A stretch of DNA of 64,000 nucleotides from NCBI RefSeq assembly GCF_021190955.1, contig NZ_JAIOAO010000001.1:620001-684000 (forward strand), given 5' to 3'. Below are positions 1-10,057 of this stretch, piece after piece. This DNA is from Parachryseolinea silvisoli (GTDB taxonomy: Bacteria; Bacteroidota; Bacteroidia; Cytophagales; Cyclobacteriaceae). Every line of letters begins with the position of its first letter. Within the stretch, counting starts at the first letter, position 1. Both the position numbers and the translations under genes were made by a program. The notes under the pieces are model-generated. The model did no database searches, was not told the DNA's origin, and was given only the letters and a program-made list of their open reading frames with translations.

Positions 1-1
1 G

Positions 2-1705
2 CTCGACTCCATGTGGTACAACAGCAAGAGCGTCCGGATCAGCAACGGCGGCTGGAACGCGCCGAGCGTGAACGTCGCCACCCTGGACGGTCTTGATGTG
101 CTGGGCATCCCCTACTCCAACGACAACATGCTGAATGGTTTTCGCGACACGCTTATGTCGCATGCCTTCGCGATGACGGAGGTGCCCGAAGCGCAACGCA
201 ACACGGTATTCTTAAGCTTCTTTTACCAGTGGCAGGGACACGGCGAGCCGCCCGATCCCAACGACTACCTGCAGCTGCAATTCCTAAACAGCGACAGTAT
301 CTGGGAGAACGTCATGCGCATCATGCCCAAAGAGTCCTTCCAACCGGATGTGTTCTACGACACCATCATCCCGATCTCCGCCGCGAAGTATTACCACGAC
401 GAGTTTCAATTTCGCTTCCTGAACTATGGCCGCAAGTCCGGTCCGTTTGATACCTGGAACATCGACTATATATACCTCAATAAAAACCGTGCGCTAAACG
501 ACAACTCGTTCCCCGAACGGGCCATTGCTTCGCCCGCGACACAACTGTTTGGTCAGTATTATGCCGTGCCGATCCAGCATTTCTGGGAGTACGATAAGAC
601 CATTGGTCCGGTGCAGTTCGATGTCAAGAACATGAAGAACCAGGCGAACGCTATTTCCATCAGCTACGTGGTGAACGGTACGTTCTCGAATTATATCGGC
701 GGCGCGACGACGCCGTATAGCACGCTCGTGGGCCAGGCCACCATCAAAGGCGAGCTCGGTGGTTTTATGGATCCTTTTGAGCGGGTGCGTGTCAATGTGC
801 CCTACGAGAATCTGCCCGATACGACCAACACCAGCATGTTCGACCCGGCCGCAGATTCGATTCGAATCAAGCTCACCATGAGCGTGACCGGCGATACCGA
901 CGACCCGCAAGCGCCCAGCTTTGCGCCGGTAGACTTCACCGCCAACGATACCCTGTCTGTTGTTTATTGGCTGAAAGACTACTATGCGTACGACGATGGT
1001 ACCGCGGAATATTCCGCCCGAATGGCAGCGCCCGAAAACAAGGTAGCCTATGCATTCGACATGGCGCCGGGCCAGACCGATACACTGGCGGGCTTCTATG
1101 CCTACTTTCCCATCGCCGGCCTCACCGGCAACCGCTCGGCCGATTTTACGATTTATGGTGAGACCGACGGCTTACCCGATAACAACAAGATTTTGTATGC
1201 CATTACCGGCAAGACCCTCCAACGCCGGGAGGTAAACCAATTTCAACGCATCGATATACCCGAGGTGGTCCTGGTCCGCGACCGCTTTTACATAGCCTTC
1301 GGCAACACCGCCGCTGGACTCGGCCTTGACGTGAGCCAGGACACCCACGACAAGATCTTTGACTACGTCAATCAGATCTGGGAACCCAACGATCGTATTA
1401 CGGGAAGCCTGATGATCCGGCCTATTTTTGGCAAGGGCATTGAAGGCGTTGTCGGCGTTACGCCCGAAGAGACCGTCACGCCGGTACATTGCTATCCGAA
1501 CCCCAGCAACGGTTCATTCTACATCGACAGCCGCCACTACCAGGTCGTGCGCGTGATCAGCATCACCGGCCAGCCGATCAGCTTTGAAACAGAAGTCAAA
1601 GGCGACGGTCAGCAGATTACATTACGCCAGCCGGTGCCGGGCCTGTACATTCTCCAGCTGCGCCGCGGCGATAGCTTCTGGTCTCAAAAGGTCTTAGTAC
1701 GTTGA
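2..1705 (+). CDS. T9SS type A sorting domain protein, 5' end outside window
   Basis: The frame is open to the first bases of the window, so this is the 3' part of a longer gene; the ATG at 11 is probably internal. The last 75 or so residues form a type IX secretion sorting domain: a CYPNPSNGSFYID start typical of such tails, then short beta strands and a final basic QKVLVR. Proteins with this tail cross the outer membrane through the Por system and are released or anchored at the cell surface. The rest is rich in beta-sheet-like, Asp/Asn/Thr-rich sequence with no catalytic motif I recognise. The catalytic or adhesive part may lie upstream of the window. It converges with the M50 protease gene, only 5 bases away. 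Confidence 0.85.
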   Translation, partial: LDSMWYNSKSVRISNGGWNAPSVNVATLDGLDVLGIPYSNDNMLNGFRDTLMSHAFAMTEVPEAQRNTVFLSFFYQWQGHGEPPDPNDYLQLQFLNSDSIWENVMRIMPKESFQPDVFYDTIIPISAAKYYHDEFQFRFLNYGRKSGPFDTWNIDYIYLNKNRALNDNSFPERAIASPATQLFGQYYAVPIQHFWEYDKTIGPVQFDVKNMKNQANAISISYVVNGTFSNYIGGATTPYSTLVGQATIKGELGGFMDPFERVRVNVPYENLPDTTNTSMFDPAADSIRIKLTMSVTGDTDDPQAPSFAPVDFTANDTLSVVYWLKDYYAYDDGTAEYSARMAAPENKVAYAFDMAPGQTDTLAGFYAYFPIAGLTGNRSADFTIYGETDGLPDNNKILYAITGKTLQRREVNQFQRIDIPEVVLVRDRFYIAFGNTAAGLGLDVSQDTHDKIFDYVNQIWEPNDRITGSLMIRPIFGKGIEGVVGVTPEETVTPVHCYPNPSNGSFYIDSRHYQVVRVISITGQPISFETEVKGDGQQITLRQPVPGLYILQLRRGDSFWSQKVLVR

Positions 1706-1710
1706 ACCGC

Positions 1711-2958
1711 TTATCCGCCCAGGATCTCCAAGCGTAAGGGAGCCGGGGTAAACGACAGGATAAATACGAGTAGCGAAATCCACCCGAGTATTACACGTTT
1801 GGTATCCAGCGGCTGCTCAATATCGGAATGAGGATGCGGCACGCCCACGAAGCGACCCACCACAAACGCAAACAACATCCAGCCGGGATAACCGTCCACC
1901 GCGGGAAATACCCACGTCAATAATACTTGTACGGCAAACATCAGCACGGCGTACATGCCCCGGTCCCGTCTGCTTCCGCCTAAGGCTCCGAAACACAGAT
2001 AATAAAACACGATAATACCCAGACTGGAGAGGGCGACGAGCGGAAGCCCCTCTTTCGGAGTGCCTATACGCACTGTGCCCAGGCCGGCATAAAACAGCAG
2101 CAACACGAAGGCCACGGAAGCGATGCGCCGGTGCGTGCGCCAGCCAAAAAGGCCGTATAGAATATGGCCGCCATCCAGCTGCCCGATCGGCAACAGGTTA
2201 AGGCTTGTGAAGAACAGTGCAAAGAAACCCGCCAGCAATAAGGGATAGTGCATCATCTCGTGCGGGTTGGGAATACGCGATTTGTCCGCTACGAATACCT
2301 TGCAGATTTCGAAGAGCAGTGTTGATCCCACCTGCACGTCCATTCCTATGGGCTCCTCTTTTGCTTTTTCGAATTGCTCGTCCGTCAGGTTCAGCTCGTC
2401 TTTGTGCAGCTCGAGCTGCTCGCGGGTATATTTCAAGGCGTAGCTCCTGGTATAAACGCTATCGGCATAGTTCAGACCGAATTTTTCATACTCGGGATGA
2501 AACTGATACACATACTCCGCCGGTGGCAGCGTGGCAAACCCGTAGACGATGACGGCCACGGCCACCACAAATCCGGCCAGTGGTCCGGCAATGCCAATGT
2601 CGAAATGTTGCCGATTGCTCCGCACCCTGTCTTTGATCCGAATAACTGCGCCCATGGTACCCGGTGACAGGAAGATCCCCGGGGGAAAAGGAATATAGTA
2701 GGGCAGCGTCGACCGGATCTTGTGATACATCGCTGTAAAGTAATGACCGAACTCGTGCACCGTGAGAATCAGGAGAAAGGGCACGGAGAAATACATGCCG
2801 TTTACAAAATCGGTCCAGCGGTATTGATCGTTCCAGGCGAAATTGCCCAGCCAGATAGATTTGCCGTATACCCATTCCGTTCCTGCCAGGGTGGTGGTCA
2901 CGAAAGTGGCGATAAACAATCCGATCTGGGTCAGAATTCTGCGGCGTTCCTCAGGCAT
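1711..2958 (-). CDS. M50 family (site-2 protease-like) membrane metalloprotease
   Basis: A 415-residue polytopic membrane protein. The zinc motif HEFGH (residues 68-72) lies in a hydrophobic segment, and a second motif NLLPIGQLDGGH lies near residue 260. Both are signatures of M50 intramembrane metalloproteases; this second motif resembles the plant EGY/cyanobacterial branch more than RseP. No PDZ domain is evident between them. Family members cut transmembrane substrates, for example anti-sigma factors; the substrate here is unknown. The ATG overlaps the end of the upstream HAD gene by 8 bases, so the two are translationally coupled. Confidence 0.9.
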   Translation of the reverse strand: MPEERRRILTQIGLFIATFVTTTLAGTEWVYGKSIWLGNFAWNDQYRWTDFVNGMYFSVPFLLILTVHEFGHYFTAMYHKIRSTLPYYIPFPPGIFLSPGTMGAVIRIKDRVRSNRQHFDIGIAGPLAGFVVAVAVIVYGFATLPPAEYVYQFHPEYEKFGLNYADSVYTRSYALKYTREQLELHKDELNLTDEQFEKAKEEPIGMDVQVGSTLLFEICKVFVADKSRIPNPHEMMHYPLLLAGFFALFFTSLNLLPIGQLDGGHILYGLFGWRTHRRIASVAFVLLLFYAGLGTVRIGTPKEGLPLVALSSLGIIVFYYLCFGALGGSRRDRGMYAVLMFAVQVLLTWVFPAVDGYPGWMLFAFVVGRFVGVPHPHSDIEQPLDTKRVILGWISLLVFILSFTPAPLRLEILGG

Positions 2959-3574
2959 GGAAGTAATCGATTATCAGATCCGGAGTTGTTACGTGCACGG
3001 TTTGAATGCCCAGCGTTCGCGCGCCGGCAATATTGTCGGCGTTGTCGTCCAGGAACAACGTTTCGTGCGGTTGGAAGTTATTCTCTTGCAGCACCTGCTC
3101 AAAGATGTCGGCATCGGGCTTGCGCTTGTGCATGCGGTGCGAATAGTACGTGCGGTGGAAGTAGGGATCGAGGGATGTGTCGCCGGGCGGCAACAGCTGC
3201 GTGTTGATATACTCCAGGTGAATGTTGTTGGTGTTGCTGAGCAGCACGACCTGGTATTGGCCTTTGAGGCGGAGCAGCAACTGCAGCTTGTTCAGCGGCA
3301 GTCCGCGCAACATGGCGTTCCAGGCGGTATCCAGCGCGTTGTCGGTCGCTTGCACCGGGTAGGTGTCGCGTACAAAGGCGCGGAAGCCGGCGTCATTGAT
3401 CAGGCCCTTCTCGTACGCCAGGAAGCCCTCGGCGGTGACGAAACGCTTCGTCACTTCCGATTTGTCTAAGCCCGAGATATCGGCAAATGCCTGGAGTGTA
3501 TGATCGACTGAAAGATCCAGGATAACACCACCCAGATCGAAAATGAGGTTTTTAACTGAAGATTCCTGCGCCAC
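2951..3574 (-). CDS. HAD family hydrolase (HAD-IA type)
   Basis: Motif I is FDLGGVILD, motif II LLSNTNN, the motif III lysine is in KRKPDAD, and motif IV is LFLDDNADN. This is the set found in haloacid dehalogenase-like phosphatases, with a helical cap between motifs I and II. The substrate is unknown, probably a small phosphorylated metabolite. The homologous part starts just before VKNLIFDLGG. I chose the GTG at 3574; an ATG at 3631 in the same frame would add 19 residues without a recognisable motif. It is the first gene of a two-gene operon with the M50 protease, which starts inside its stop region. Confidence 0.85.
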   Translation of the reverse strand: MAQESSVKNLIFDLGGVILDLSVDHTLQAFADISGLDKSEVTKRFVTAEGFLAYEKGLINDAGFRAFVRDTYPVQATDNALDTAWNAMLRGLPLNKLQLLLRLKGQYQVVLLSNTNNIHLEYINTQLLPPGDTSLDPYFHRTYYSHRMHKRKPDADIFEQVLQENNFQPHETLFLDDNADNIAGARTLGIQTVHVTTPDLIIDYFHA

Positions 3575-3765
3575 AAATACCGTTTTAACTATTCCAATGC
3601 CCAAAGATGTGATAATAGCCCCCCTTTTCAAAGGGCCGACCGATGATCTGCGGCCCTCCCCCGGAATTCACGGCACGAACGCGGCCAGTACCCGTGCCGA
3701 CTAGCGTTTCTTTGACGAAAAATCATAGTTTTACAGCTGTAAACCCAACATTAAGAGGCACGGTT

Positions 3766-4722
3766 ATGACCGAGATATCGATAGTAATCCCCGTCTATAA
3801 CGAGGAAGAGACGATTCCCGAACTGTATACACGTTTGTTGGGATTGCTCACGCTATTGCATGAAAAATTTGCCGTTCCGAACGACAACGTAGAATTTATC
3901 TTTGTCAACGACGGCTCGAAAGACAACACTTTACAATCCCTCATCTCCGTTACGCAACAGCATGCCTCTTTCAAAGTGATCAACCTCTCGCGCAACTTCG
4001 GTCACCAGATCGCGGTCACGGCCGGCATCGAAATGGCCGTGGGGAATGCGGTGGTCCTGATCGACGCCGACCTGCAGGATCCGCCGGAGTTTATCATCGA
4101 CCTGTACGCAAAATATAAAGAAGGCTACGATGTCGTCTATGCCGTTCGCCAACGGCGCGAGGGTGAGAACTTCTTCAAACTGGCCACGGCCAAAATGTTC
4201 TACCGCCTCATGCAGCGCATCACGAACATGAACATTCCGCTGGACACCGGTGATTTCCGGATCATGGGCCGGAACGTAGTGGATGTGATCAATTCGATGA
4301 AAGAGAAACACCGGTTCATCCGCGGCATGGTGACGTGGGTCGGCTTTAAACAAACAGGCCTGCTGTATCATCGCAAAGAACGTTTTGCGGGACAATCCAA
4401 ATATCCCCTCATCAAAATGATGCGGTTTGCCTGGGATGGCATCACGGCATTCTCGACGTCGCCGCTGCGCATGGTGTCCTACCTGGGGTTTACCATTGCC
4501 ACCGTAGGATTTCTGTATTGTCTGTATGTCATCTACGCCAAGATCTTTACCAACGAGACGATCCAGGGCTGGGCATCGGTTATGATCGTTACGCTCATTA
4601 TGTCGGGCATCAACCTCATCACGCTCGGGGTTATTGGTCAATACATCGGCCGCATCAGCGAAGAATCAAAAAACCGGCCCCTTTACATCATCGACAAAAT
4701 CTATCAGAAAAATGTCAGCTGA
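3766..4722 (+). CDS. glycosyltransferase family 2 (GtrB/DPMS-like)
   Basis: 318 residues from the ATG at 3766, where the family homology (ISIVIPVYNEEE) begins; the frame is open further upstream but without homology. The GT-A fold motifs are visible: FVNDGSKDNT, then DADLQDPPE with the metal-binding acidic residues, then RQRREGE. Two hydrophobic helices follow near residues 230-300, the plan of bactoprenol- or dolichol-phosphate glycosyltransferases such as GtrB and ArnC. It probably loads a sugar onto a polyprenyl phosphate at the inner membrane. The stop overlaps the start of the next gene by 11 bases, giving an operon with a methyltransferase and a glycosyltransferase-like membrane protein. 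Confidence 0.9.
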   Translation: MTEISIVIPVYNEEETIPELYTRLLGLLTLLHEKFAVPNDNVEFIFVNDGSKDNTLQSLISVTQQHASFKVINLSRNFGHQIAVTAGIEMAVGNAVVLIDADLQDPPEFIIDLYAKYKEGYDVVYAVRQRREGENFFKLATAKMFYRLMQRITNMNIPLDTGDFRIMGRNVVDVINSMKEKHRFIRGMVTWVGFKQTGLLYHRKERFAGQSKYPLIKMMRFAWDGITAFSTSPLRMVSYLGFTIATVGFLYCLYVIYAKIFTNETIQGWASVMIVTLIMSGINLITLGVIGQYIGRISEESKNRPLYIIDKIYQKNVS

Positions 4723-5401
4723 ATTCGATCAATACGCCAGGTCCTACCAGGAGCTTCACGCCTCCAACATCAAGGCCTCCGGCTATGATCCGTCCTATTT
4801 CGACCAGCAGAAAATACGCGAGCTACACCGGGTAGCCGGGAAAGAGTATTCCGGGAAGATCAACTTCCTGGATTTTGGGTGTGGCATTGGAAAAAGTGAG
4901 CCGCATATCCGGAAGTACTTTCCCGAGGCTGTGATCCATGGGGCTGATCCTTCCGAGGAATCGCTCAAGCAGGCGGCCGAAAAGAACAAGGGTGTGAATG
5001 TTACCTACCATCATTTTACGGAGACGGCGCAATTCAACCCGGGCATTTCGTTCGACATCATCTTTGTGGCGAATGTGTTTCACCATATTCCGGCAACGGA
5101 GCATGTGGCAACCCTGGCGAAGCTCAAATCATTGCTGTCCCCACGGGGGAAGCTTTTTGTATTCGAGCACAATCCCTGGAATCCACTCACGAGCCACGCG
5201 TTCAATACGTGCGAGTTTGACCAGGGATGTATCATGATCCCGGCGCCTGCCTTTCGGAAAAAGGCGCGGGCGGGCGGCTTTACGAAGATCAAAACGAATT
5301 TTATACTGTTCTTTCCAAAGGCCCTTCAGGCGTTTGTGCCCCTGGAAAAATTTTTGACTAAAGTGCCGATTGGCGCGCAATACTATGTTATCTGCTCCTG
5401 A
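4712..5401 (+). CDS. class I SAM-dependent methyltransferase
   Basis: 229 residues. The SAM-binding glycine motif FLDFGCGIGKSEP is followed by an acidic GADPSEESL strand and IIFVANVFHHI, the usual Rossmann methyltransferase order. The start ATG lies within the last codons of the upstream GT2 gene, so translation is coupled. The C-terminal segment is hydrophobic/aromatic and may touch the membrane. Given its neighbours, a lipid-linked or surface glycan substrate is a reasonable guess, but nothing in the sequence proves it. Confidence 0.85.
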   Translation: MSAEFDQYARSYQELHASNIKASGYDPSYFDQQKIRELHRVAGKEYSGKINFLDFGCGIGKSEPHIRKYFPEAVIHGADPSEESLKQAAEKNKGVNVTYHHFTETAQFNPGISFDIIFVANVFHHIPATEHVATLAKLKSLLSPRGKLFVFEHNPWNPLTSHAFNTCEFDQGCIMIPAPAFRKKARAGGFTKIKTNFILFFPKALQAFVPLEKFLTKVPIGAQYYVICS

Positions 5402-6689
5402 CCGCAGTGCGCGGCGTTTAAAGACACTGTTCATTGTATCCCTGGTGCTATACATTGGCATTCAGGTGTGGCTGGTGTCCTCCCCCATTCCTTTTCTTTC
5501 CGACTCGGCTAACTACGTTCGCTATGCGCGGCTGGCGCTGGAGGAGCATACGTACTATCCGAATCCGCAGAGCCTGTATAGCGCCTGGATTGTGGCACCG
5601 GTGTACATCAACTATACGGCTGTTATTCTGGAAGTCTTTGAGGACACGTACGCTATACTTTGGTTTAACATCGTGCTGAATCTGACCCAGCTTGCGCTGG
5701 TAGTGTTCATTGTGCGGCGGTGGTACGGCGACGTCGCCGGTTACGTCGCGGCGTTCCTGTATATGCTGTATTTGAACAACCTCGGCATCGTTATGCAGAA
5801 CGTTACGGAGCTGATGTTTGGGGTCTTTATGCTTGCGTCGATCTATTACTACACAGGCGAAAAGAAAACTTCGAATGCTATTCTCTGCGGGCTATTGACG
5901 GGCCTGGCGCTGGGGGTCCGGCCAACGGCCATGGCACTGGTCCTGGTCTACATCCTGATCTACCTGTATGACGTGTATACCCGCCAGTATGAGCACAAGC
6001 AGATCGTGCTCATACTGGCCGGAGTGGCTTGTTATTGCCTCGCGATGGGAATGCTGAGTAAGCGCAACATCGGTCAATTCGAATATACCTCCACGACGGG
6101 TCCGTCCAATCTTATCATGTCGGCGATACCGGAAGCCAACGGCGTGTTCTACGGGCAGTTCTTTAAAACCGACAGCACCTACCGGGCCATCAAGACCTAC
6201 CCCGAGCGGGATGCGTATCTTATGAAGCGGTCGAAGCAATACATTGCCGAGCATCCCCTGGAATGGGTTGGCCTGATGCCGCGGAAGATTTACGCGACGT
6301 TTGTGTTTGATGGTTGGGCGGTGGAATACCTGCTTGGTTCGTCTGACTGGAATTTGAATACCTACCTGAAGGGCGGCGCAACGGTGAAGCAGGAGTTTCA
6401 GCAGCTGCCGGTGCTCACGCAGGTCAAGTTCTGGGTGTTTAACATCTGGCAGCAGGCGCTGTATGCAGTTATCATGGTGATCTTCCTCTATCAATTGTAT
6501 CGGCTTATCCGGACGAAGGGGCGCCGGGAGGAGTATCTGATTAATCTGTTTATTCTGATCGGCGTAGGGCTGTCGATTGTCTCCTCGGTGGGGAATCCGC
6601 GTTACAAGTACAACTTTCTGATTGCGGCTATTCTGGTCATTAGTCCGGTAGTGGCGCGTTGGACCCTCCGTGTCCAGCGGCGCTGTTAA
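5385..6689 (+). CDS. polytopic membrane protein, GT39/ArnT-like glycosyltransferase
   Basis: 434 residues, about ten hydrophobic segments, starting at an ATG inside the 3' end of the methyltransferase (17-base overlap). The first periplasmic loop follows helix 1 and carries FLSDSANYVRYARLAL, close to the acidic loop of dolichyl-phosphate-mannose/ArnT-type enzymes, which take the sugar from a polyprenyl-phosphate donor. That donor could be made by the GT2 enzyme two genes upstream, so the three overlapping genes probably form one glycan-modification pathway. The family assignment rests on topology and one motif; acceptor and sugar are unknown. Confidence 0.7.
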   Translation: MLSAPDRSARRLKTLFIVSLVLYIGIQVWLVSSPIPFLSDSANYVRYARLALEEHTYYPNPQSLYSAWIVAPVYINYTAVILEVFEDTYAILWFNIVLNLTQLALVVFIVRRWYGDVAGYVAAFLYMLYLNNLGIVMQNVTELMFGVFMLASIYYYTGEKKTSNAILCGLLTGLALGVRPTAMALVLVYILIYLYDVYTRQYEHKQIVLILAGVACYCLAMGMLSKRNIGQFEYTSTTGPSNLIMSAIPEANGVFYGQFFKTDSTYRAIKTYPERDAYLMKRSKQYIAEHPLEWVGLMPRKIYATFVFDGWAVEYLLGSSDWNLNTYLKGGATVKQEFQQLPVLTQVKFWVFNIWQQALYAVIMVIFLYQLYRLIRTKGRREEYLINLFILIGVGLSIVSSVGNPRYKYNFLIAAILVISPVVARWTLRVQRRC

Positions 6690-6749
6690 AAACTTGTTAA
6701 CACTAAACATACAAAACAAGACGCCGTATAAGCACTAAACCAAGTCCCT

Positions 6750-7616
6750 ATGTACCGTCTTACCCTGCTATTCTTCCTTGGAAGTTTATCATCCCTGGCA
6801 CAAGATGCCCCCATCATGTTAGCACCTGACGTCATTTCAAACGGCGGTGTCTTTGGGTTCACCTTGTCACCCGATGGCACGGAAGCGTTCTGGGTCCAGT
6901 CGAAAGGGAAGCGCGACACGTTGATCATTCTGCACGCGCGCTTCGTTAAGGGGCAGTGGCAGACGCCGCACCCGGCGCCATTTTCAGGCAATGGTGCATG
7001 GAAAGACATCGACCCGGTCTTCTCGCCGGACGGCGACATGATCTTGTTTCAATCCACCCGCCCGGTAGAAAGCAAGCCAGGCCGGACAGGCTTTGATATT
7101 TGGGCCGTCAAAAAAACCAAAGATACGTGGGGAGCTCCTTATCACCTTGGCAACACCATCAATTCCGACGCCTCGGAGTCATACGCTTCCATCACCACCC
7201 GCGGGCATATATATTTCATGAAAGAGAATGAAAACGGCACGGGGCGTTCGGATATTTATGTCTCCAGACTGGTAAACGGCGAGTACCAGGTTCCCGAAAA
7301 TATTGGACTGCCTGTCAATACAGACGAACGTGAATCCAACCCCTATATCCTGCCCGATGAAAGCTCGCTGCTCTATTTTTCGTCCGATCCCACAGGCGCC
7401 GGCGATGTCGACCTGTATATCACCTTTAGAAAGAATGGAAAATGGACGGAACCTCAAAACCTGGGCGGACCGGTCAACACGCCCCTCGCGGAATTTTGCC
7501 CATTCTTCCACCTGAAACAAAAACGGCTATATTTCGCACGTCAGAAAAAAGAGGGCACCCGAATGATCGAGGATATCTACTATTACCCATTCGATGTCGA
7601 GGCATTCAGGAAATGA
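6750..7616 (+). CDS. PD40/WD40-like beta-propeller protein, exported
   Basis: 288 residues with an N-terminal signal peptide ending near SLAQ. Repeated blades carry the TolB-type pattern FxxSPDGxxxxF: FTLSPDGTEAFWV, VFSPDGDMILFQS, ILPDESSLLYFSS. The pattern is common in Bacteroidota periplasmic or outer-membrane PD40 proteins. Six blades are plausible over this length. No catalytic residues are apparent; such domains usually serve protein-protein contact. It is probably its own transcription unit, starting 60 bases after the membrane-protein gene. Confidence 0.75.
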   Translation: MYRLTLLFFLGSLSSLAQDAPIMLAPDVISNGGVFGFTLSPDGTEAFWVQSKGKRDTLIILHARFVKGQWQTPHPAPFSGNGAWKDIDPVFSPDGDMILFQSTRPVESKPGRTGFDIWAVKKTKDTWGAPYHLGNTINSDASESYASITTRGHIYFMKENENGTGRSDIYVSRLVNGEYQVPENIGLPVNTDERESNPYILPDESSLLYFSSDPTGAGDVDLYITFRKNGKWTEPQNLGGPVNTPLAEFCPFFHLKQKRLYFARQKKEGTRMIEDIYYYPFDVEAFRK

Positions 7617-7869
7617 AAATTCTGGATGATCACCCACTGCAGGATTGACAGACTGATGGGCAAGGCTTTTCGTGAAGGCCCTTTTGTAGACGGTACATCT
7701 CACTTTTCAGGCAATGGCAAGTGGTCAACCATAATTGAAGGAATCCGGGCGTTGCGTCCACCGGGCATCTCGGGCACATGTTTTTAATGCTTCGTTCTAC
7801 GCATGTGCTCTGACGTACCAGCGAACGACTAACGAATCGTCACGGCGCTATCGAAAAACCCTCTACTAA

Positions 7870-9051
7870 ATGCAACGAATGCCCAGTCAGCCTCGCCGAG
7901 GTGTTGTTTATCGATGTTTGTCGACGCTGACAGCGCTGCTTTTGCTTCTCCCCTGGCTTCCGTCGGCCGCGCAAAAACATAACCCCAGCTTCCTGAGGCG
8001 ATATGTCAACCATTTACTTTACGACACTACAGACATCTCCAGACCGCAATTACTCGTCTACCCTACCGTGGCCTACGCACCCGAGACAAGCTGGGAGTTT
8101 GGAGCCAGCAGCGTCTTTGTGTTCTATGCGAACCGCGATACTGCAAACCGCCTGAGTGAAGTAAGCGCGTTTACCTTCCTGACCCTGGAGCGGCAATATG
8201 GCATTTGGATCGATCATGCGTTGTATTCGCAGAACAACCGGTGGTTTTCTTTGGGGCGGGTGCGGTTTCAGAGCTTTCCACTTCTCTATCATGGTATAGG
8301 TCCAGAGTCCCCTGAAGAACATCTGGCGCAGGTAAACGCTACGTTGCTCCAAATCAAAGAGAGGGTCTTACGCAAGGTCCACGGCAGCATTTACACGGGC
8401 CTTGAGCTCGATTACCAGCATTTGAGCTCCGTCGAGTTCATACCTCGCGAGCACGAGGTCGCGGAATACCCGCTTGGGAGTGAAGGCTCCCAGAACCTGG
8501 GTGTTGGGGCCGGCATTTTGTTTGACAACCGGCATAACATACTCAATGTACGCAAGGGATTCTTCTCAGAGCTCGCCTTTCTAAACTACCACCACGCCTG
8601 GGGCAGTGACCATTCATTTACCTCCATCCTATCCGATACGCGCCTATACCGTGCCATCAATGCACGTGACGTGCTGGCCATGCAGCTGATCGGACAATTT
8701 AACATCGGCGGCGCGCCCTTCCATCAACTGGCCATGCTGGGCGGTGAAAGTATTATGCGCGGCTACTATTTAGGGCGTTACCGTGATAATAACCAAGTCG
8801 CTTTTCAAACTGAATACAGGTTTCTACCCTTGCCGCTCGGTTTTACAAAACGATTGGGCGCCGCTGTGTTCGCCGGTGCAGGATCCGTGTTCAATGATTT
8901 CCGTCAGCTGAAGGCCAGCAATCTGGTTTGGTCGGGCGGCGCCGGAGTACGGTTTTTGCTATTCCCTAAAAAGGATATTTATACCCGCTTAGACCTCGCC
9001 TTTACACGTGAAGGTACCGGAGTTTATATATTTATTGGAGAGGCATTTTAA
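7870..9051 (+). CDS. BamA/TamA (Omp85) family outer-membrane beta-barrel
   Basis: 393 residues: a signal peptide (to about residue 35), then amphipathic strands throughout. The late motif GGESIMRGYYLGRYRD matches the conserved VRGY/F tip of the lid loop in Omp85 barrels, and the protein ends in an aromatic residue (EAF) as outer-membrane barrels do. There are no clear POTRA repeats, so it is a barrel-only member of the bacterial surface antigen family. The function may be transport or surface assembly. No partner gene is adjacent. The 250 bases upstream hold no gene I can support. Confidence 0.8.
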   Translation: MQRMPSQPRRGVVYRCLSTLTALLLLLPWLPSAAQKHNPSFLRRYVNHLLYDTTDISRPQLLVYPTVAYAPETSWEFGASSVFVFYANRDTANRLSEVSAFTFLTLERQYGIWIDHALYSQNNRWFSLGRVRFQSFPLLYHGIGPESPEEHLAQVNATLLQIKERVLRKVHGSIYTGLELDYQHLSSVEFIPREHEVAEYPLGSEGSQNLGVGAGILFDNRHNILNVRKGFFSELAFLNYHHAWGSDHSFTSILSDTRLYRAINARDVLAMQLIGQFNIGGAPFHQLAMLGGESIMRGYYLGRYRDNNQVAFQTEYRFLPLPLGFTKRLGAAVFAGAGSVFNDFRQLKASNLVWSGGAGVRFLLFPKKDIYTRLDLAFTREGTGVYIFIGEAF

Positions 9052-9139
9052 TGTCCGTGCGATCGTACGTGCAGGTATCACTCCGCTTTCAACGTGCTAC
9101 CGCGACTCACGCGGACCACTTTAACCACATGCCAGCGAT

Positions 9140-9931
9140 TTATTTCCACGCCTGACTGATGACAGCGCTTATTGGAGCAACCATGGGAGCAGCTCCGAAT
9201 TTTTCGGCAAGCGCTTTCTCCACCTTCGTTCTTATTTCGTCTATCCAGGCGGGATTACGCTTTTTGATCTCCTCATACATTCCCCCCGCGACAAGACTGT
9301 ATGCCGCTTCCTGCGCGGTTGGACTGACGGCAAAAAGTCCTACTTTTTCAATTGCTATTTTTGCAAACCCAGCCCCTTCTAATAAGGGTGTGATGACCGC
9401 TTCATCACTCATCGAGGTCGCCAGATTATAGGACTCCGGCAACGGCTCTTCCAAATAATTCTTTGCTATCGATTTGGCGGTATAGGAGGCAGCGTTACGC
9501 TCCAACGTATCCCAGGTTGTAAATAAAAATAAGCCACCCGGTTTTAGAACCCGGTATACCTCCGCAAATGCTTTCGGCTTATCCGGAACAAACATGTATC
9601 CAAAGCAACACACAACCAGCCCGATACTATTGTCACGAAAAGGAAGTTGCTGGGCATCTATCGTTTGCCAGTCAATATCCAGGTGATTTAATTTCTTTTG
9701 GGCCACGGCCAACATCTCCTTGCTGATATCGGAAGCGATTAGTTTTGCCGAGGGTGAAATACGTTCCCGAATATGGCGGGTAACACGGCCTGTTCCGGCA
9801 GCAATTTCCAGGACAATAGCATCCGGGGCGGGGTTAATTCGTTTTACAACTTCTATGGCATAGGGCTCAAAGTATAAGGGGCCGAAAAATTGATCATAAT
9901 GCGCGGCGGCTTCTTCTGATGTATCATTCAT
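9140..9931 (-). CDS. UbiE-like class I SAM-dependent methyltransferase
   Basis: 263 residues. Motif I is VLEIAAGTGRVTRHI, followed by ASDISKEML, the post-I acidic strand, and the motif LPFRDNSIGLVVCCFG, typical of the Methyltransf_11 family around UbiE. The C-terminal part is helical. No quinone gene is nearby, so the small-molecule substrate is unknown. It converges with the barrel gene and is divergent from the TfoX-like gene, with about 125 bases between the two starts holding both promoters. Confidence 0.85.
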   Translation of the reverse strand: MNDTSEEAAAHYDQFFGPLYFEPYAIEVVKRINPAPDAIVLEIAAGTGRVTRHIRERISPSAKLIASDISKEMLAVAQKKLNHLDIDWQTIDAQQLPFRDNSIGLVVCCFGYMFVPDKPKAFAEVYRVLKPGGLFLFTTWDTLERNAASYTAKSIAKNYLEEPLPESYNLATSMSDEAVITPLLEGAGFAKIAIEKVGLFAVSPTAQEAAYSLVAGGMYEEIKKRNPAWIDEIRTKVEKALAEKFGAAPMVAPISAVISQAWK

Positions 9932-10057
9932 AAATTCTCCCTTACGTCAGTCAATGAAAATTAACGATAATAATGCACGGTAAAAAATGGCAAGCTTCCA
10001 TCATTGATTTTGTACTTCGATACAGTAACTTTCATAACAAACGTAAAGTCGATTCAG